This document shows positions 46,332-55,928 of a stretch of DNA of 64,000 nucleotides, one piece after another. How positions within the stretch are numbered: position 1 is the stretch's first letter; each line of letters opens with the position of its first letter. Position numbers and translations under genes: made by a program. Source of the DNA: Acidobacteriota bacterium (GTDB taxonomy: Bacteria > Acidobacteriota > Thermoanaerobaculia > Thermoanaerobaculales > Thermoanaerobaculaceae); contig PKYI01000101.1 of the NCBI GenBank assembly GCA_003133645.1, forward strand, positions 48,430 to 112,429. The letters are read 5' to 3'. The notes under the pieces were generated by a model. That model saw only the letters and a list, made by a program, of their open reading frames with translations, did not search any database and was not told the DNA's origin.

Positions 46332-47444
46332 ATGAAGATGCTCGACCCGGACTGGCGCCAGAGGCTCAGGCGGCGGCGGGACAAGACCGCAGCCATCGGC
46401 CGCCTGCTGCACCGGCGCTACTCCAGGCTGTTCTGGACGCTCCACTCCACCTGGGCGCTGATCAGCGGCGGGATCGTCCTCGTCCTCGCCCACAACCGCT
46501 ACGGGTTCCTGCCGTGGGTCGTCGTCTTCCTCACCCTGACCTGGGCCTCGACGCTCTTCTTCTCGCGGTTCGCGGCGCCCGGCGGCTCCGAGAGGCTGCG
46601 CTTCGCCCGCGGTTTCGTCTCCTACCTCACCCGGGTGATGTACCAGGAGACGCTCTTCTTCTTGCTCCCGTTCTACTTCTACTCGACGACGTTCCCGTCA
46701 TGGAACAGCTCGTACGTCGTGGTCCTCGCCGCGCTCGCGGTGCTGTCCTGCTTCGACGCGTTCTTCGGCCAATTGCTCCGCACCAATAGGTGGTTCGCGC
46801 TGGCGTTCTTCGCGTTCGTCACCTATTCGGCGCTCCAGTTCTTCCTGCCCCTCGTCCTGCACGTCCCGATCCACAACGGCGCCTACCTCGCCGCCGGGGT
46901 CTCGTTCTTTGCGTCGCTGCCGCTCGCCTACTCCGCCGCCGACCTCAGGCAACCCCGCCGGAAGGCGTTGATCTTCCTGGCGCTGGTCGGGATCATCGCC
47001 GTCCTCAAGGTGGGCCCCGCCCTCATCCCGCCGGTCCCGCTGCGCCTCGCCTCGCTCTCGTTCGCCACCGGCATCGACCGCGCCACCCTCCGGCTCGAGA
47101 ACGAGTTCCCGCAGGACGATGTGGTGCCGGCGAGCAGGCTGCGCGAGCGCCACCTGATCGTGCGCGCGACGATCTTCTCCCCCGGCCGCCTCCCGGTCCG
47201 GATCCAGATCCGGCTCGCCCGCGACGGCGTCGTCCTGCACAGCTCGCGCACGCTCGACCTCGTCGCCCACAGCAGTGGGTTCCGGGTCTGGGACTCGCTG
47301 CCGATCGGCCCGCGCGGTCTCGCCCCGGGAAGGTACCGGGCCGAAGTGTGGACGGGGGAAGGCCAGCTCGTGGGCCGGGGCGAGATCCGCGTCGTCGCAG
47401 ACTCCGGGCCGGCGGCGATGCCCGGCGCTAGCGCGCGCTCCTGA
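46332..47444 (+). CDS. Membrane protein with DUF5924/DUF2914-like architecture
   Basis: Multiple TM helices followed by a soluble beta-rich region (GIDRATLRLENEFPQ...YRAEVWTGEGQLVGRGEIRVV). Confidence 0.7.
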   Translation: MKMLDPDWRQRLRRRRDKTAAIGRLLHRRYSRLFWTLHSTWALISGGIVLVLAHNRYGFLPWVVVFLTLTWASTLFFSRFAAPGGSERLRFARGFVSYLTRVMYQETLFFLLPFYFYSTTFPSWNSSYVVVLAALAVLSCFDAFFGQLLRTNRWFALAFFAFVTYSALQFFLPLVLHVPIHNGAYLAAGVSFFASLPLAYSAADLRQPRRKALIFLALVGIIAVLKVGPALIPPVPLRLASLSFATGIDRATLRLENEFPQDDVVPASRLRERHLIVRATIFSPGRLPVRIQIRLARDGVVLHSSRTLDLVAHSSGFRVWDSLPIGPRGLAPGRYRAEVWTGEGQLVGRGEIRVVADSGPAAMPGASARS

Positions 47445-47943
47445 TGGCGGCCAGGGCGGCGCCGTACTCCGGCTCCTGCGCCACCTCCGGCACCAGTTGC
47501 AGGTAGCGCAGCGTTCCGTCCTTGCCGATCACCAGCACCGCCCGGGCCAACAGGCGCAGCTCCTTGATGAGCAGCCCGTAGGCGGCGCCGAACGACGCGT
47601 CGCGGTGATCCGACACGGTCTCCAGGTTGGCGATCCCCTCAGTGGAACAGAACCGGCTCTGCGCGAACGGCAGGTCCATCGACACGACGATCACCTTGAC
47701 GTCGTCACCGAGGGCCGCCGCCTCCTGGTTGAACCGGCGTGCCTGCGCCGCGCACACCGGCGTGTCCAGCGACGGCACCGAGTTGATCACGACCGTCTTG
47801 CCGCCCGTCTGAGCGAGCGTGAACGGCGATAGGTCACCGCGCAGCGCCGTGAACCCAGGCGCCGGCTTGCCGATCTCCGGCGCGGAGCCGAGCAGCGTCA
47901 GGGGTGTCCCCTTGAAGGTGATGAAGCCGTGGCGTTCGTGCAT
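47428..47943 (-). CDS. tpx: Thiol peroxidase
   Basis: VVINSVPSLDTPVCAAQARRFNQEA; SMDLPFAQSRFCSTEGI; GAGGAGGG SD. Confidence 0.95.
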   Translation of the reverse strand: MHERHGFITFKGTPLTLLGSAPEIGKPAPGFTALRGDLSPFTLAQTGGKTVVINSVPSLDTPVCAAQARRFNQEAAALGDDVKVIVVSMDLPFAQSRFCSTEGIANLETVSDHRDASFGAAYGLLIKELRLLARAVLVIGKDGTLRYLQLVPEVAQEPEYGAALAAIRSAR

Positions 47944-48019
47944 GTCCGAACCCTCCTCGCGGACGAACGAGCGCCCGCCCTGTCCGGGAAACGGCGGGGC
48001 CGCGGTATCATTCCACACC

Positions 48020-48412
48020 ATGATCCCGCAACCCTCCGCGCCTCTCGTCGTGACCGCCGGCCAGGGGACCCGGCGCCTGGTCGCCGTCGCCTGCCGCGCC
48101 GGCGACGACGTCGTCGTGACGCTCACCGGCGGCGAGCGTCCGCACGTCGGATGCGTCGTGCTCGCCCAGCCGCACCCCACTCGCGGCGACATGGCCCGGA
48201 TCCGCGTCACGAGCACGGTCGTTGCGATCCCCCCGCACCGCGAGGAGGCCCTCGCGCGCCCGCTGGCCGAGCGACTCGCCCAAGCCCTGGGCGCAACGGT
48301 GGTGGTGAGCGCCGGAGTTCACGAGGACGTTCTTTCGGCCGAGGGTGTGGCCGCCTATCTTCGGCTCGGGGACGAGCTGGCGGCGGCGCTGCTCGACGCG
48401 CTCGCGCCCTGA
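48020..48412 (+). CDS. LpdD-like (prenylated-flavin chaperone-like) domain protein
   Basis: [28 protein letters not shown]...[31 protein letters not shown] pattern recalled for this family. Confidence 0.5.
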   Translation: MIPQPSAPLVVTAGQGTRRLVAVACRAGDDVVVTLTGGERPHVGCVVLAQPHPTRGDMARIRVTSTVVAIPPHREEALARPLAERLAQALGATVVVSAGVHEDVLSAEGVAAYLRLGDELAAALLDALAP

Positions 48413-48813
48413 TCTTCCCCGACGCCCAGGCGCTCGCGCAGGAAGCGCACGATCTCGCGGGTATCGGTGCCGGGCGGAAACAGGCGTTCGATACCCGCCT
48501 GCAGGAGGACCGCAACGTCCTCCTGCGGGATGACGCCGCCGCCGAACACCACGACATCGCCCGCCCCCGCCTCGCGGAGCGCGCGCACGACCGCGGGAAA
48601 GAGCTCGCGGTGCGCCCCGGAAAGGCTCGAGAGGCCGACGGCGTCGACATCCTCCTGCACAGCGGCCTGCGCGATCTGCGCCGGGGTCTGACGCAGCCCG
48701 GTGTAGATGACCTCGAAGCCGGCATCACGCAACGCCCGCGCCACGACCTTCGCCCCCCGGTCGTGACCGTCGAGACCGGGCTTGGCCACCAGGATCCTCT
48801 TGGGTGCCGTCAC
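48355..48813 (-). CDS. Cobalamin (B12)-binding domain protein, methylmalonyl-CoA mutase small-subunit/C-terminal type
   Basis: [52 protein letters not shown]; DxHxxG motif present. Confidence 0.9.
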   Translation of the reverse strand: MTAPKRILVAKPGLDGHDRGAKVVARALRDAGFEVIYTGLRQTPAQIAQAAVQEDVDAVGLSSLSGAHRELFPAVVRALREAGAGDVVVFGGGVIPQEDVAVLLQAGIERLFPPGTDTREIVRFLRERLGVGEDQGASASSSAAASSSPSRR

Positions 48814-48879
48814 TGCTCGCGACCTCCTCCTCCAGTATCCACGCCGGCGGGGGCCGCGACAAGGCTTGCACCCCCGGGC

Positions 48880-48909
48880 TTGATTTTCAACTCGCGTCGC
48901 CCGTAAGCT
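48880..48909 (+). promoter_or_regulatory. Candidate sigma70-type promoter for the OPT transporter gene
   Basis: TTGATT (48880-48885) N18 TAAGCT (48904-48909), SD GCGAGGGAG before ATG 48942. Confidence 0.4.
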
Positions 48910-48941
48910 CGCCCCCGTCACAGCGAGGGAGACCACACACG

Positions 48942-50969
48942 ATGGAAACCGCGAGGAGCACCCTTCCCGAGAACGCCTACTCGAAGCTCAAGCCGGGCGA
49001 GAGCTACGCGCCGGTGGTCCCCGCAGGGGCGAACGTGCCGGAGTTCACCAGGCGCTCGCTCTGGCTCGGCCTCGCGATGTCCGCGCTGTTCTCCGCCGCC
49101 GCGGCGTTCCTCGGCCTCAAGGCGGGGCAGGTGTTCGAGGCCGCGATTCCCATCGCGATCATTGCCGTCGGCATCGGCGTGGTCCTGCCGCGGCGCTCGA
49201 CGCTGCTCGAGAATGTCATCATCCAGTCGATCGGCGCCGCCTCCGGGCTCGTCGTGGCCGGCTCGATCTTCACCCTCCCGGCGCTCTTCATCCTCGGCCT
49301 GGACGTCAACCTCATTAAGCTCTTCCTCGTCGCACTCCTCGGGGGCACCCTCGGGATCCTGTTCCTGGTCCCTCTGCGGCGCTACTTCGTCAGCGAGATG
49401 CACGGGGAGTTCCCGTTCCCAGAGGCGACGGCCACGACGGAGGTGCTCATCGCCGGCGAGTCCGGCGGTAACCAGGCAAAGGTGCTGGGCGCCGCCGCCG
49501 CGATCGGAGGCGTGTTCGACTTCGTGATCATCCACCTGGAGGGGTGGGCCGAGGTCTTCACCTCGCGCTCGCTGCCGTTCCTGGCCGGTCTCGCCGAACG
49601 GGCCAAGATCGTCCTCCGTGTCGACGTCCTGTCGTCGATCCTGGGCCTGGGCTACATCATCGGGATGAAGTACTCGGCAATCATCTGCGCCGGCTCGTTC
49701 CTCTCATGGTTTCTGCTCGTCCCCCTGGTGGGCCATTTCGGCGCCCACCTCACCACCGCGATCCCGCCGGTCGCCGACGGGACCCTGATCGGGAGCATGT
49801 CAGCCGAGGCGATCTTCCGCAATTACGTCCGCCACATCGGCATCGGCGCCATCGCCGCGGCCGGCATCATGGGAATCCTGCGCTCGTGGCGCGTCATCGC
49901 GAAGGCGTTCGCGATGGGGTTCACCGAGCTGTTCCGCCGCAGGGGGCGGAGCGTGGCACCGGTGTCGGCAGTTCGCACCGACCGTGACCTTCCCATGGGG
50001 CTCGTCATGGGCGGCATCCTCGTGACCGCCCTGGCGGCTTGGCTCTTCTTCCGCTTCGGCGTTTTGTCGTCGCAGCCGGGGGCGATGAAGCTCTCGCTCA
50101 TCGCGCTCGCGGTCGTCATCGTCATCTCGTTCCTGTTCACGACCGTCGCGGCGCGGGCGATTGCGACCGTCGGCACCAACCCAGTATCCGGCATGACCCT
50201 GATGACCTTGATCCTCACATCCGTGTTCCTGGTCGAGGCCGGGTTGTCCGGCAAAGCCGGGATGCTCGCGGCGCTCCTCATCGGCGGCGTCGTGTGCACG
50301 GCGCTCTCGATGGCCGGGGGGCTCATCACCGACCTCAAGATCGGATACTGGCTCGGCGCCACACCCGCCGTGCAGGAGCGCTCCAAGTTCCTCGGCACCA
50401 TCGTCGCGGCGGCGACGGTCGGCGCCGTCATCCTGCTCCTCAACCAGGCGTACGGTTTCGTCCCCTCCGCGGCCCATCCGGCGGAGGGCGTGTTCGCCGC
50501 CCCGCAGGCCAATGCCATGGCGGCGGTCATCAAGACGCTGATGTCCAACGAGCCGGTGCCGTGGCTGCTCTACGGCGTCGGGGCGTTCATCGCGATGACG
50601 ATGCAGATGATCGGCGTGCCGGCCCTGGCGTTCGCCCTCGGGATGTACATTCCGCTCGAGCTCAACGTGCCGCTCGTCGTGGGTGGGCTGATCGCGCACC
50701 TGGTCCAGAGGTCGGCAAAAGGCGACGAGAAGCTGGCACATGCCCGTAGCACCAGAGGCACGCTGATCGCGTCCGGCTTCATCGCCGGCGGCGCGCTCAT
50801 GGGCGTCGTGGCGGCCGTGCTCAAGATCGCGAACTTCTGGACGGGCGTCAGGGTCGGTTCCGGCCTGCTCGGCCACGGCACCGGCGCGGGCGCCGAGATC
50901 CTGGCCCTCGTGATGTACGTCGCCCTCGCGACCTACATGTATTTCGACGCCCGCCGCGGTCAGGTGTAG
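48942..50969 (+). CDS. Oligopeptide transporter (OPT) family
   Basis: Multi-TM protein; [71 protein letters not shown]. Confidence 0.9.
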   Translation: METARSTLPENAYSKLKPGESYAPVVPAGANVPEFTRRSLWLGLAMSALFSAAAAFLGLKAGQVFEAAIPIAIIAVGIGVVLPRRSTLLENVIIQSIGAASGLVVAGSIFTLPALFILGLDVNLIKLFLVALLGGTLGILFLVPLRRYFVSEMHGEFPFPEATATTEVLIAGESGGNQAKVLGAAAAIGGVFDFVIIHLEGWAEVFTSRSLPFLAGLAERAKIVLRVDVLSSILGLGYIIGMKYSAIICAGSFLSWFLLVPLVGHFGAHLTTAIPPVADGTLIGSMSAEAIFRNYVRHIGIGAIAAAGIMGILRSWRVIAKAFAMGFTELFRRRGRSVAPVSAVRTDRDLPMGLVMGGILVTALAAWLFFRFGVLSSQPGAMKLSLIALAVVIVISFLFTTVAARAIATVGTNPVSGMTLMTLILTSVFLVEAGLSGKAGMLAALLIGGVVCTALSMAGGLITDLKIGYWLGATPAVQERSKFLGTIVAAATVGAVILLLNQAYGFVPSAAHPAEGVFAAPQANAMAAVIKTLMSNEPVPWLLYGVGAFIAMTMQMIGVPALAFALGMYIPLELNVPLVVGGLIAHLVQRSAKGDEKLAHARSTRGTLIASGFIAGGALMGVVAAVLKIANFWTGVRVGSGLLGHGTGAGAEILALVMYVALATYMYFDARRGQV

Positions 50970-51000
50970 CCGCCGGGTCCGGCCCCGACTCCGCCCCGCG

Positions 51001-51864
51001 TCACTTCGGCTGCGGCGGGACCTGCGGCGAACTTCCCATCGCGGTCGGGGAAACAACGGCCATCATATTGGACGGCAACGAATTCGGGGAGGCCGCTGCG
51101 GCCGTCGATGCGCCTGCAGCCGCAGCAGGAGCGGCCGGCATCGAGGCCTGGCCCGGCGGCTTCGGCGCACCGGCGGGCCCCGGCTTCGCAGCCGGCGTCG
51201 GAACCGGTTTGATCTCCTGCCAGGAGAGGTCCACGGCCACCTGGGGCGGCTCGGTGTCAAGGGCGACGCGGGCCGTGATCGTGCCCTGCTTGCCCGGGTC
51301 CAACTTGCCCAGCACCGAACTGGAGCCGGTGGTGACCGGCTTGCCCTTGGCGTCGAGGACGCGCACGAGGGCACTCACGTTCTGCACGGCGTTTTTGCCC
51401 TGATTGGCGACCGTAGCGGTGATCGCCCACTCGTCCTTTCCAACCAGCTTCTTCTCGTAGCCGACCAGGACCACCTGCCCGCCCAAGGGAGCATCCTGGT
51501 CCCCCTTCGCGGCTTCCTCGCCCGCAGCCTCGGTGTCGATGTGCTTCACGTCCGCATCGGTGACGACGAGCCCTCCCGCCTTCGTGGAGGCCCTGGCCCC
51601 GAGGAACGGGCTGTGCGGCCCGGAGTCGGCGCCCGCGGCCGGCGGGGCCGCAGTCTGGCCGCTGGCCGCCCTGGTCGCCGCGAGGTCCACGGCCGCGAGG
51701 GGGTACCACTCTTGGCGGCCGTTCGCATAGTGCACCGTGACGTAACTGCCGCTCACCGAATAGGCAGAGACATCGAGCCGCTTGCCGCCGGTCAACACGA
51801 CCGTAGCGGCCTGGGCCCCGACGGCCAGCACGAGTGTCGCCAGGAACATCGTCGCTCTCTTCAC
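51001..51864 (-). CDS. Secreted/periplasmic protein of unknown function
   Basis: Signal peptide MKRATMFLATLVLAVGAQA; FxLYD-like beta region; Ala/Pro-rich C-terminus. Confidence 0.6.
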   Translation of the reverse strand: MKRATMFLATLVLAVGAQAATVVLTGGKRLDVSAYSVSGSYVTVHYANGRQEWYPLAAVDLAATRAASGQTAAPPAAGADSGPHSPFLGARASTKAGGLVVTDADVKHIDTEAAGEEAAKGDQDAPLGGQVVLVGYEKKLVGKDEWAITATVANQGKNAVQNVSALVRVLDAKGKPVTTGSSSVLGKLDPGKQGTITARVALDTEPPQVAVDLSWQEIKPVPTPAAKPGPAGAPKPPGQASMPAAPAAAAGASTAAAASPNSLPSNMMAVVSPTAMGSSPQVPPQPK

Positions 51865-51971
51865 GTCGCACCTCCGAACCTTACCCGACCATCATAGCGC
51901 CTGGATGCAACTCCAGCCACGCGAACCCCCGTGTCGAGGCCGAGACGGGGCGAACCGCCCCAACAGACGAA

Positions 51972-51996
51972 CGCCCCGGGTGGGTGCCCCGGGGCG
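51972..51996 (-). terminator. Intrinsic terminator-like hairpin downstream of the OmpA-family gene
   Basis: Perfect 9-bp stem CGCCCCGGG-tgggtgc-CCCGGGGCG; minus-strand continuation TTCGTCTGTT is only moderately U-rich. Confidence 0.5.
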
Positions 51997-52023
51997 CGAA
52001 TCAGGCAAGAACGACAGCCTGGG

Positions 52024-52665
52024 TCAGTAGAGAACGACCAGCGTCACGCGGCGGTTCTTCGCACGCCCTTCGGCGTTCTTGTTGTCGGTGATCGGCTTGA
52101 ACTTCCCGTAGGAGACGGCGCTCATGCGGCTCAGTGGGAAACCGTGCTGCATGTTGAGGTAACGCAGCACCGTCTCGGCGCGCGCCTGACCCAGGGCGAG
52201 GTTACCCTTGTCGGAGCCGATGCTGTCGGTGTTGCCCTGGATCTCGATGTAGACGTTCTTGTTCTCATCCTTCACCTTCTGGGCGAACGCGTCGAGGGCG
52301 GCCTTGGCCTCCGCCGAGAGGTCGCTCTTGCTGAAGCCGAAGTGCACGGCATCGTCGGTGAGCGTCACCTCGAAGAGGAACGAGTGGTTCGCAAGCTTGT
52401 TGGCCTCGTTGGCGCGGGCGAGCGCCTCTTTGGTGGTATCCGACAGCTTCGCGATTTGCTCGTTCTGCGTCGCGTCGGACTTCTTCAGGTTCGTCACGTC
52501 CATCTGGGTCGCCTCGACCTGCTTCTGAACCTCGCCGATCTTGGCGTCGGAACCCTTGGTGGCGGCCGCCACCTGCTCCTGGACATAGGTCTTCGTGGCG
52601 CATCCCGTGGCGCCCAGCGCGCCGACCAACCCCACGGCAAGAACACCCAACAGCGACTTTCTCAT
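52024..52665 (-). CDS. OmpA-family peptidoglycan-associated lipoprotein
   Basis: Lipobox GATGC; coiled-coil; OmpA-C IEIQGNTDSIGSDKGNLALGQARAETVLRYL, NRRVTLVV. Confidence 0.9.
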   Translation of the reverse strand: MRKSLLGVLAVGLVGALGATGCATKTYVQEQVAAATKGSDAKIGEVQKQVEATQMDVTNLKKSDATQNEQIAKLSDTTKEALARANEANKLANHSFLFEVTLTDDAVHFGFSKSDLSAEAKAALDAFAQKVKDENKNVYIEIQGNTDSIGSDKGNLALGQARAETVLRYLNMQHGFPLSRMSAVSYGKFKPITDNKNAEGRAKNRRVTLVVLY

Positions 52666-52729
52666 GAGCTTCCTCCCTTTGCTCCCGGTCTCGGACGTGT
52701 TATTGAATCACGCTCGCAGCAACGCAGCT

Positions 52730-52760
52730 GTTATAGCACAGGTTTCCCTTGATCTGTCAA
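52730..52760 (-). promoter_or_regulatory. Candidate sigma70-type promoter for the OmpA-family gene
   Basis: Minus strand TTGACA (52755-52760), N19, TATAAC (52730-52735), about 60 nt leader with GGGAGG SD. Confidence 0.45.
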
Positions 52761-52777
52761 GACCTGTTGTCCTCGTT

Positions 52778-53707
52778 TCAGGGCAGCGTCCCGCGGTACC
52801 CCTGGCGCGCGAGGACCGTGTAGCCGCCGTCCACCGTGACCTCGAGCCTGCGCCACTTCACCATCCCCAACCCCGAAGGATCGAACGTGATGATGTACCG
52901 CATCGTCAGCTCCTGCCGCAGCGCGCGGGCGAACTCAGGGAGCTTCGCGGCGGTGTCCACGCGCAGGTAACGCCCGCCTGATGCCGCCGCAAACCGAGCC
53001 AACGCCTCCTCGTAGCTATCGGGCGGACCCTCCTCGGCCGGCGGCGGCTCGATACCCAGGGCGTAGAGCGGGTCGGTCAGCCCCTCCAGGATCTTCACGG
53101 CGTCCGCCGGCGACATCGTCGAGGCGGTGTCCACCCCGTCGGTGAACAGGAGCGCCACCCGCCGGATGTTGTGCGCCCCCTCCATGACCTGCGGCGTGGC
53201 CGTCAACATGTCGTAGAGCGCCGTGGTGCCGTAGCCTTTGAGCGACTCGAGCACCCTGGGCAACAACCCCGGGTCGGTCCCGAAGGCGAGTCGGCGCTTG
53301 ACCTCGCCGCTTCCGAATGTGATCAGGCACACCTCGTCATCCGGCCGCGACTCCCGCATGAACTCCATGATCGCGTCCCTGGTCCTGACGAGCCGCCGGC
53401 CGTTCATCGAACCCGAGGTGTCCACGACGAAGGCGTAGGAAATCGGCAGCCCGCCCTCGCGCCAGAACGACTTGATCGGGAACTCGATGCCGTCCACGAA
53501 AAGGTGGAAGCGCTCCTTTTCGAGCGTCGCCACCAAGCGACCGCGGCTGTCCTTCACCGTCACCGGCACCAGGATCGACGACACCTCGGCGGAGGCCCGG
53601 AACATCCCCTTTTCGGGCGGCTGCTCCGCTCGAGACACGCCCGCCAGAAAGACGGCGAGCCCGAGGGCGCCCGCCGGCACCGCCCGCCACCACAGGCAGG
53701 GTCGCAT
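52778..53707 (-). CDS. VWFA-related domain protein, acidobacterial type
   Basis: ISYAFVVDTSGSMNGRRLVRTRDAIMEFM MIDAS; SSILVPVTVKDSRGRLVATLEKERFHLFVDG. Confidence 0.87.
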   Translation of the reverse strand: MRPCLWWRAVPAGALGLAVFLAGVSRAEQPPEKGMFRASAEVSSILVPVTVKDSRGRLVATLEKERFHLFVDGIEFPIKSFWREGGLPISYAFVVDTSGSMNGRRLVRTRDAIMEFMRESRPDDEVCLITFGSGEVKRRLAFGTDPGLLPRVLESLKGYGTTALYDMLTATPQVMEGAHNIRRVALLFTDGVDTASTMSPADAVKILEGLTDPLYALGIEPPPAEEGPPDSYEEALARFAAASGGRYLRVDTAAKLPEFARALRQELTMRYIITFDPSGLGMVKWRRLEVTVDGGYTVLARQGYRGTLP

Positions 53708-53714
53708 GCGCGCG

Positions 53715-54353
53715 TCAGAGGACGAAGGTGAGGCCGAGCCCGACCTCCGTGAACGTCAACCAGTTGCGGTCGTACGAGCAGTCGCCCCACCAGCTGCAGT
53801 CGCTCCGGTTGTCGATGTTGACGCTGTGCCCTCTCCAGTCGAGCCGGAGGGCGATCTGAGGGGTGAAAAAGAGCTTCAGCCCGCCGCCGAAGTCACCGAC
53901 CAGGCGCGTGTCCGAGGAGAGGGCCCCGCCGCTGTTAGCGAAAAGGGTGGGCTCAAGCCGCATCGCCCCGATGCCTCCGGCCAGGAACGGTACCAGCCGG
54001 CTGTGGCCGAAGCTGACCTCCATGTTCGCCTCGGCCGTGGTCATGTCCATCCTGCCGACCCGGGTTTGCCCGCCGAAGAGCTCCCGGTGCCCGGTGATGA
54101 GGTCGGCGCGGCCGCGCGCGAGGAACCCCTCGAACGCCCAGCTGGGCGTGAACCTGTACGCGATCCGAAGACCATACGACGGGGCGTCGTCCACGGTGAC
54201 GTCGAACGGCACCGTATTGATCGTCCCGCGCGAGATCGTGTCGCCGAACCAGTACCCGACCGTGGGGGTCAGTTCCACCGTGTTGGGCGTCCCCTGCGCA
54301 AACGCCCAAGGCGCTGCAACAGCCAGGCAGAGCACGAACAGTAATCGGCGCAT
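53715..54353 (-). CDS. Outer-membrane beta-barrel protein
   Basis: Signal peptide; alternating amphipathic strands; terminal FTEVGLGLTFVL. Confidence 0.78.
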   Translation of the reverse strand: MRRLLFVLCLAVAAPWAFAQGTPNTVELTPTVGYWFGDTISRGTINTVPFDVTVDDAPSYGLRIAYRFTPSWAFEGFLARGRADLITGHRELFGGQTRVGRMDMTTAEANMEVSFGHSRLVPFLAGGIGAMRLEPTLFANSGGALSSDTRLVGDFGGGLKLFFTPQIALRLDWRGHSVNIDNRSDCSWWGDCSYDRNWLTFTEVGLGLTFVL

Positions 54354-54354
54354 G

Positions 54355-54915
54355 TCACTTCCCTCTCTTTCCAGAGCGCTCGGCCAACAGCCCGAGCAAC
54401 TGGCGGCGCATATCCTGCACCGACTCCGCCGAGTAGCCCGGATAGACGCGCACAACTCTCCCCTTGCGATCGAGCAGGACCGAGAACGGAATCTGGTTGA
54501 TGGCCAGGGTCATCTGCGTCTTCCCATCGACCAGGAACACCGGCAGCGTGATGCCGGACCGCGTCAGGAAACCCTCGATGTGCGGCTTGACCACCGCGAG
54601 CTGGCCGGCAACCCCTACCTCCTCCGGCGCCGGCGGCAGGTCCACGTTCACCGCCAGGACAACCAACCCCTTTCCGCCCAACTCATTGGAGAGTTTCTGC
54701 AGTTCCGGCATCTCCAGCCGGCACGGCCCGCACCAGGTGGCCCAGAAGTTGAGGACGGTTGCCGTGCCGAGCACGTTCTTGAGGGGGACGGTCTGGCCGG
54801 ACAGGTCGGTAAGTTCGATCGAGGGAAACTCCGGGCGCACCGGCTCGGCCGCAACTGCGAGGGCGGCGGCGAACACGAACCCGAAGATGGCAGCGGCGAT
54901 CGAGCGTTCCTCCAT
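54355..54915 (-). CDS. TlpA-like thioredoxin-fold protein
   Basis: VLNFWATWCGPCRLEMPELQKL; start taken at ATG 54915 because of the TAGCAT-N7-ATG arrangement (alternative ATG 54924). Confidence 0.88.
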   Translation of the reverse strand: MEERSIAAAIFGFVFAAALAVAAEPVRPEFPSIELTDLSGQTVPLKNVLGTATVLNFWATWCGPCRLEMPELQKLSNELGGKGLVVLAVNVDLPPAPEEVGVAGQLAVVKPHIEGFLTRSGITLPVFLVDGKTQMTLAINQIPFSVLLDRKGRVVRVYPGYSAESVQDMRRQLLGLLAERSGKRGK

Positions 54916-54936
54916 CGGCCGCATGCTACCACGCCG

Positions 54937-54965
54937 TTGACAGCCGGCCGCGCTTGCGCTAGATT
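54937..54965 (+). promoter_or_regulatory. Sigma70-like promoter giving a probable leaderless mRNA for hbd
   Basis: TTGACA (54937-54942) N17 TAGATT (54960-54965); predicted TSS at about 54972, next to ATG 54973; no SD. Confidence 0.55.
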
Positions 54966-54972
54966 TCACAAT

Positions 54973-55884
54973 ATGAGCGAACGTGAGCTGCATCGCATCG
55001 CGGTCGTCGGCGGCGGGATGATGGGCCGCTCGATCGCAACTCGGGTCTCCCAGGCCGGCCTCGGCGTCATCGTCCGGGACATCAGCCCGGAACGCACCGA
55101 CAAGGTCGCCGAACTCCTCGGGGTCGACCTCGACCGCGAGATCGAGCGGTGGGGGCTGACGCAATCCGAGAAGAGAGCGATCTTGGCGCGCATCGAGTTC
55201 ACAACCGAGCTGCCGAAGACGGCGGGCTGCGACCTGCTCATCGAGACGATCAACGAGGACTACGACGCAAAGAGAAAGCTGCTCCTCGAGCTCGACGCCG
55301 TTCTTGAACCCGGGATCCCGATCATCATCAACACGTCCACCCTGTCGATCAGCGAACTCGCCCAGGGCCTGCAGCACCCCGAGCGCGTCCTCGGGATGCA
55401 CTTCCTCTATCCCGTCACCACCACCAGGGTCGTCGAGGTCGTCAAGGGCCAGGTGACGAGCGACGACGCGTTCGAGACCGCGCGCCGCTTCGTCCGGATC
55501 CTGGGCAAGGTGCCGATCCAGGAGTTCGAGTCGCCGGGGTTCATCACGACACGTGTCATCATGCCGCTCATCAACGAGGCGGCCCACGTCGTCATGGAAG
55601 GCGTGGCCAGCGCCGGCGAGGTGGACCTCGCAATCAAGCTCGGGTACGACTTCAGGTACGGGCCCCTGGAGTGGGCCGATCGTACCGGGCTGCACCGCAT
55701 TCTCAACTGGCTCGAGCACCTCTTCCACGAGACCGGCGAAACCAAGTTCAGGCCGTGCCCGGTCATCCGGAAGCTCGTCCGGGCCGGGCACACCGGCGCC
55801 AGGGTCGGCAAGGGATTCTTCACCTACGACAGCGAGCGCAGCCGGCTCGACCGGCTCCCCGACGACACCCCGAAGCTCTCCTGA
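54973..55884 (+). CDS. hbd: 3-hydroxyacyl/3-hydroxybutyryl-CoA dehydrogenase
   Basis: RIAVVGGGMMGRSIATRVSQAG Rossmann motif; GMHFLYPVTTTRVVEVVKG; FITTRVIMPLINEA. Confidence 0.92.
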   Translation: MSERELHRIAVVGGGMMGRSIATRVSQAGLGVIVRDISPERTDKVAELLGVDLDREIERWGLTQSEKRAILARIEFTTELPKTAGCDLLIETINEDYDAKRKLLLELDAVLEPGIPIIINTSTLSISELAQGLQHPERVLGMHFLYPVTTTRVVEVVKGQVTSDDAFETARRFVRILGKVPIQEFESPGFITTRVIMPLINEAAHVVMEGVASAGEVDLAIKLGYDFRYGPLEWADRTGLHRILNWLEHLFHETGETKFRPCPVIRKLVRAGHTGARVGKGFFTYDSERSRLDRLPDDTPKLS

Positions 55885-55928
55885 ACGGTCCGGTTCCGAT
55901 TACGCTGCACGACGATGGGAGCTGACGC

